Shown here piece after piece: positions 59,676 to 64,000 of a stretch of 64,000 bases of DNA. The position numbers and the translations under genes are program-made. Below the pieces are notes generated by a model, which made no database searches, was not told where the DNA came from, and saw only the letters and a list, made by a program, of their open reading frames with translations. Numbering within the stretch: the first letter of the stretch is position 1; each line of letters starts with the position of its first letter. Source of the DNA: Haematobia irritans (taxonomy: Eukaryota > Arthropoda > Insecta > Diptera > Muscidae); contig NC_134400.1 in the NCBI RefSeq assembly GCF_050003625.1, forward strand, positions 189,191,726 to 189,255,725, written 5' to 3'.

Positions 59676-62600
59676 ATAAAATTTTTTATAAAAATAAAAT
59701 TTTGACAAAATTTTCTATAGAAATAAAATTTGTACAAAATTTTCTGTAGAAATAAAATTGTGACAAAATTTTCTATAGAAATAAAATTTTAACAAAATTT
59801 TTTATAAAAGTAACATTTTGACAAAATTTTCTATAGAAATAAAATTTTGACAAAATTTTCTATGGAAATAAAATTTTGGAAAAATTTTTTATAGAATTCA
59901 AAATTTTCTATAGAAATAAAATTTTGACAAAATTTTCTATAGAAATTAAATTTTTACAAAATTTGTTATAGATATAAAATTTCTACAACAAATTTTCTAT
60001 AGAAATAAAATTTTCAGAAAATTTTCTATAGAAGTAAAATTTTTACAAAATTTTCTATAGAAATAAAATTTTTACAAAATTTTCTATCGAAATAAAATTT
60101 TTACAAAATTTTCTATCGAAATAAAATTTTTACAAAATTTTCTATAGACATAAAAGTTTGACAAAATTTTCTATAGAAATAAAATTTTGACAAAATTTTC
60201 AATAGAAATAAAATTATGACAAAATTTTCTATAGAAATAAAATTTTGACAAAATTTTCTATAGAAATAAAAATTTGACAACATTTTTTATAGAAATAATA
60301 TTTTGCCAAAATTTTCTATAGAAATAAAATTTTTAAAAATTTTTCTATAAAAATAAAATTTTTAAAAAAATTTCTATAGAAATAAAATTTTGACAAAATT
60401 TTGTATAGAAATAAAATTTTGACAAAATTTTCTATGGAAATAAAATTTTGCAAAAATTTTCTATTGAAATAAATTTTTACAAAAATTTTCGATTGAAATA
60501 AAATTTTAATCAATGCAAGATTATAGAAATCTTGCATTGACCTGCATATGAATATTGTACGAGGACAGTAGGCAGGAGGATGAGGAAGCCACTCTTAATA
60601 CATCAACTGAGTATAATGCACCGAGAAGAACAACATTTAATTTGTGAAAAAAAGAAATTTATAAATTTTCTATAGAAATCAAATTTTGACAAAATTTTCT
60701 ATAGAAACAAAATTTTGACAAAATTTTTTTGGAAATCAAATTGTGACAAAGTTTCCTATAGAAATATTATTTTGCCAAAATTTTCTATAGAAATAAAACT
60801 TTTACAAAATGTTCTATAGAAATAAAATTGTAACAAAATTTTTTATAGAAATAACATTTTTACGAAATTTTCTATAGAAATAAAATTTTTACAAAATTTT
60901 CTATACAACTAAAATTTTTACAAAATTTTTTATACAAATAAAATTTTGCCAAAATTTTCTATCGAAACAAAATTTTGACGAAATTTTCTATAGAAATAAA
61001 ATTTTGACAACATTTTCTATAGAAATAAAAATTTTACAAAATTTTCTATCGAAACAAAATTTTGACTAAATTTTCTATAGAAATAAAATTTGTACAAAAT
61101 TTTCTGTAGAAATAAAATTGTGACAGATTTTTCTATAGAAATAAAATGTTGACAAAATTTTCTATAGAAATAAAATTTTTACAAAATTTTCTATAGAAAT
61201 AAAATTTTTACAAAATTTTCTATAGAAATAAAATTTTTACAAAATTTTCTATAGAAATAAAATTTTTACAAAATTTTCTATAGAAATAAAATTTTTACAA
61301 AATTTTCTATAGAAATAAAATTTTTACAAAAATTGTTTATTGAAATAAAATTTTGACACAGTTTTTCTTATAGAAATCTTGCATTGACCTGCATATGAAT
61401 ATTGTACGAGGACAGTAGGCAGGAGGATGAGGAAGCCACCGTTAATACATTAATTGAGTATAATGCACCAAAAATAACAACATATAATTTGTGAAAAAAA
61501 GAAATTTATAAATTTTCTATAGAATTAAAATTTTGCCAAAATTTTCTATAGAAATACGATTTTTACAAAATTTTCTATAGAAATAAAATTGTGACAAAAT
61601 TTTCTATAGAAATAAATTTTTTACAAAATTTTCTATAGAAATAAAATTGTGACAAAATTTTCTATTGAAATAAAATTGTGACAAAATTTCCGATAGAAAT
61701 AAAATTTTGACAAATTTTCTATAGAAATAAAATTTTAACAAAATTTTTTATAGAAATAAAATTTTGACAAAATTTTCTTTAGAAATAAACTTTTGACAAG
61801 TTTTTCTATAGAAATTAAATGTTTACAAAATTTTCTATAGAAATAAAATTTTGACATAATTTTCTATAGATATAAAATTTTAACAAAATTTTTTATAGAA
61901 ATAAAGTTTTTAAAAAATTTTCTATCGAAATAAAATTTTGATAAAATTTTCTATAGAAATAAAATTTTGACAAAATTTTCTATAGAAATAGAATTTTGAC
62001 AAAATTTTCTATAGAAATAAAATTTGTACAAAATTTTCTGTAGAAATAAAATTGTGACAAAATTTTCTATAGAAATAAAATTTTGACAAAATTTGCATTA
62101 GAAATAATATTTTGACGAAATTTTTTTTAGAAATAAAATTTTTACAAAATTTTCTATAGAAATAAAATTTGTACAAAATTTTCCGTAGAAATAAAATTTT
62201 GACATTCTTTTCTATAAAAATAAAATGTTGACAAAATTTTCTTCCAAATAAAATTTTGCAAAAATTTTCTATTGAAATAAAATTTTTTATACAAATCTTG
62301 CATTGACTTGCATATGAATAATGTATGAGGACAGTAGACAGGAGGATGGAGAAGCCACCCTTAATACATCAATTGAGTATAATGCACCGAGAATAACAAC
62401 ATATAATTTGTGAAAAAAGAAATTGATACATTTTCTATACAAATAAAATTTTGCCAAAATTTTCTATTAAAATAAGAAATTGATACATTTTCTATAGAAA
62501 TAAAATTTTGACAACATTTTCTATAGAAATAAAATTTTGACAATTTTTGTTTAGAAATAAAATTTTGACAAATGTTTTTGTAGAAATAAAATTGTGACAA

Positions 62601-62700
62601 AATTTCCTAAAGAAGTAAAATTTTGACAAAATTTTCTATAGAAATAAAATTTTAACAAAATTTTCTATAGAAATAAAATTTTATAAAAATTTTCTACAGG

Positions 62701-63930
62701 TAGCTGGTGAAAATTGGTTTAAAACATTTCAATGTGTTTGCAGGATGGTTTACTCATTGCAACAGTCTTTTAAATTTTTAGCAATTGTTTAATGCTAATT
62801 AAATTGAGCATTTTATAGTTTGTATGTTTTTTCTTTGTTGCCTTTTTAAATGTGTGGTCATATGTGTTCTATGTATGGGGATAGGTGTTTTTTTGGGAGA
62901 GATTTCGTTTTTTGGCTTTGGGCTTTTTCTTAATTAATATGAATATAAATATTTGGGTGTCATCCAAATATTTCAATTGTACAATTTGTGTAATGCAATA
63001 ACCTAGTGCTCATAGTAACAGAATGAATCGAAAAACCACTTTTGAGTTTTTGCCATTGGCATATGCATGAATATTAGAATATTTAGATTACATCATATGT
63101 TTGGGGCCAATTTGTGGATAGGTTGGTTTAAAGCCGCATTTTTTTCGATTAGGAAAATACTCAATTGAATTTAATATTTAAACATGTATCCCATACATAC
63201 GGCAGCATGCTTGCACTTAAAACTAATGTGCTAAAAATATTGAATACACCGAAACGTATGAATACACCGAAACGTATGAAAAAGATTCACCTCTTCCATT
63301 TGGATTTTCGGTAGGACAAAGAAAATAATCCGTAAAGTTCATAAGTCATAGAAAAATTTTACTAATATCCTCTTATAATCTCTCTCATATCCATCTATGC
63401 CACTCGACCCTAATTAAATTCCATTTTGGCAATCTCCTTGAATCAAATGTAACCCCCAAAGAGAAATCAAGGATAGTTAGTTATTAAAATCAACAAACAA
63501 ATTAAAACTCCAACAGCAACAACAATAACAATAACCATGAAGAGAACAACAATAGGATTTGAGAGGGAACAGTAATCCAGCAAACATTTAATGGAAATAT
63601 TTCCTGAATAGTTGTGTGTGACATAGTACACAGAAAAAATATCGACAACATTGCTACTATTAAAAGATTATGTTGAAAACAAAATTCAATTAAAAAATTA
63701 ATTTACATATACTTTTTGTAACTTTGTTTTTATATAATTTTTAATCAAAACGAAAAAAGGAACAAAAATAGCAACACAAATTGATTGGGGCGGATAATTT
63801 TTTAATCGGATTAATTAAGATTTTATTGACGTTGGTGATGGATCATCCGCGTAATTAAAGCAATGGTATCAATTAGTTTCGTAATTTGAGACAAACAATA
63901 TTTCTTTTCAGTTAAGACCCAAAAAGCTAT
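62701..63930. other. Low-copy DNA, no gene recognised
   Basis: Unique-looking sequence. From 63631 an element-like stretch starts ACACAGAAAAAATATCG with AATTAAAAAATTAATTTAC, resembling the foldback at 54.3 kb, but no clear second end is seen. Confidence 0.5.
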
Positions 63931-64000
63931 TTTGACAAAATTTTCTATAGAAATAAAATTTTGACAAAATTTTTTATAGAAATACAATTTTAAAAAAATT
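63931..64000 (-). repeat. 30-bp satellite, reverse polarity, cut by window end
   Basis: Just over two units reading GACAAAATTTTCTATAGAAA. Confidence 0.9.

Larger units (their letters stand above)
56329..62700 (-). repeat. Higher-order satellite: 145-bp spacer plus reverse 30-bp array, four repeats
   Basis: A spacer beginning CTTGCATTGACCTGCATATG, then GAGGACAGTAGACAGGAGGATG, and ending ACAACATATAATTTGTGAAA occurs at about 56333, 60532, 61376 and 62291. Reverse satellite follows each time (56465-56680 and 59676-60510; 60665-61368; 61508-62286; 62420-62700). The first repeat is split by P2-c and P2-d. Repeat length without them is about 850-1200 bp. Confidence 0.9.

Overview
The window is almost entirely repeat DNA of a higher dipteran, most likely a calyptrate (muscid-type) fly. 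Support for this: very AT-rich intergenic sequence; three related families of dispersed elements with TATACCC...CCAC termini and (GTCY)n/(TA)n microsatellites, the combination known from dipteran 'mini-me'-type elements; Tc1/mariner, hAT and non-LTR elements of insect type; and one GT/AG-bounded exon. No bacterial, operon or CRISPR feature is present. The species cannot be fixed from the sequence alone.

Three components dominate. (1) A roughly 30-bp satellite (12-bp palindrome TTTCTATAGAAA plus two AAAATTTT blocks around a GTC) in at least 15 arrays, about 14 kb in all, with polarity flips, higher-order repeats and a 1.6-kb tandem duplication (37.2-40.7, 45.4-45.7, 49.5-53.2 and 56.5-62.7 kb). 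(2) Three element families, here called P1, P2 and P3, each a pair of hairpin termini around a tandem array. The array unit is 153 bp (51 codons) in all three and still aligns between them. They abut end to end (2.3-6.6 kb, 56.7-59.7 kb) or nest in each other (P2 in P3 at 15.5 kb, P1 in P3 at 19.4 kb). (3) A tRNA-derived SINE, at least six copies, with a TTAGG-type tail; two truncated copies have target-site duplications.

Layout: 0-0.9 kb satellite and a ~500-bp repeat; 0.9-2.3 kb low-copy DNA with a decayed coding remnant; 2.3-6.6 kb P3-P3-P1; 6.6-9.2 kb low-copy DNA; 9.2-15 kb two P1 elements around a SINE and a Jockey-like RT fragment; 15.3-21.3 kb nested P3/P2 and P3/P1; 22.2-22.5 kb the one convincing host exon, followed by satellite; 24.5-25.1 kb a GC-rich ORF of unknown function; 25.2-36 kb P1/P3 copies with a mariner relic, a DD41D transposon, a SINE and TA-flanked MITEs; 36-46.5 kb a P2 relic broken by MITE, SINE, satellite and a complete-looking 4.73-kb LINE; 47.2-49.1 kb a hAT relic split by a second hAT-like element; 49.5-53.9 kb satellite and SINEs; 54.3-54.7 kb a foldback; 56.3-62.7 kb a higher-order satellite holding two P2 elements; the rest low-copy.

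The only pair of genes that look intact and act together are the LINE's ORF1 (coiled-coil RNA-binding-type protein) and ORF2 (endonuclease plus reverse transcriptase). ORF2 has no AUG before its first catalytic motif, and its frame joins ORF1 by a -1 step exactly at an A AAA AAC heptamer abutting the ORF1 stop, so expression as a frameshift fusion is the best reading.
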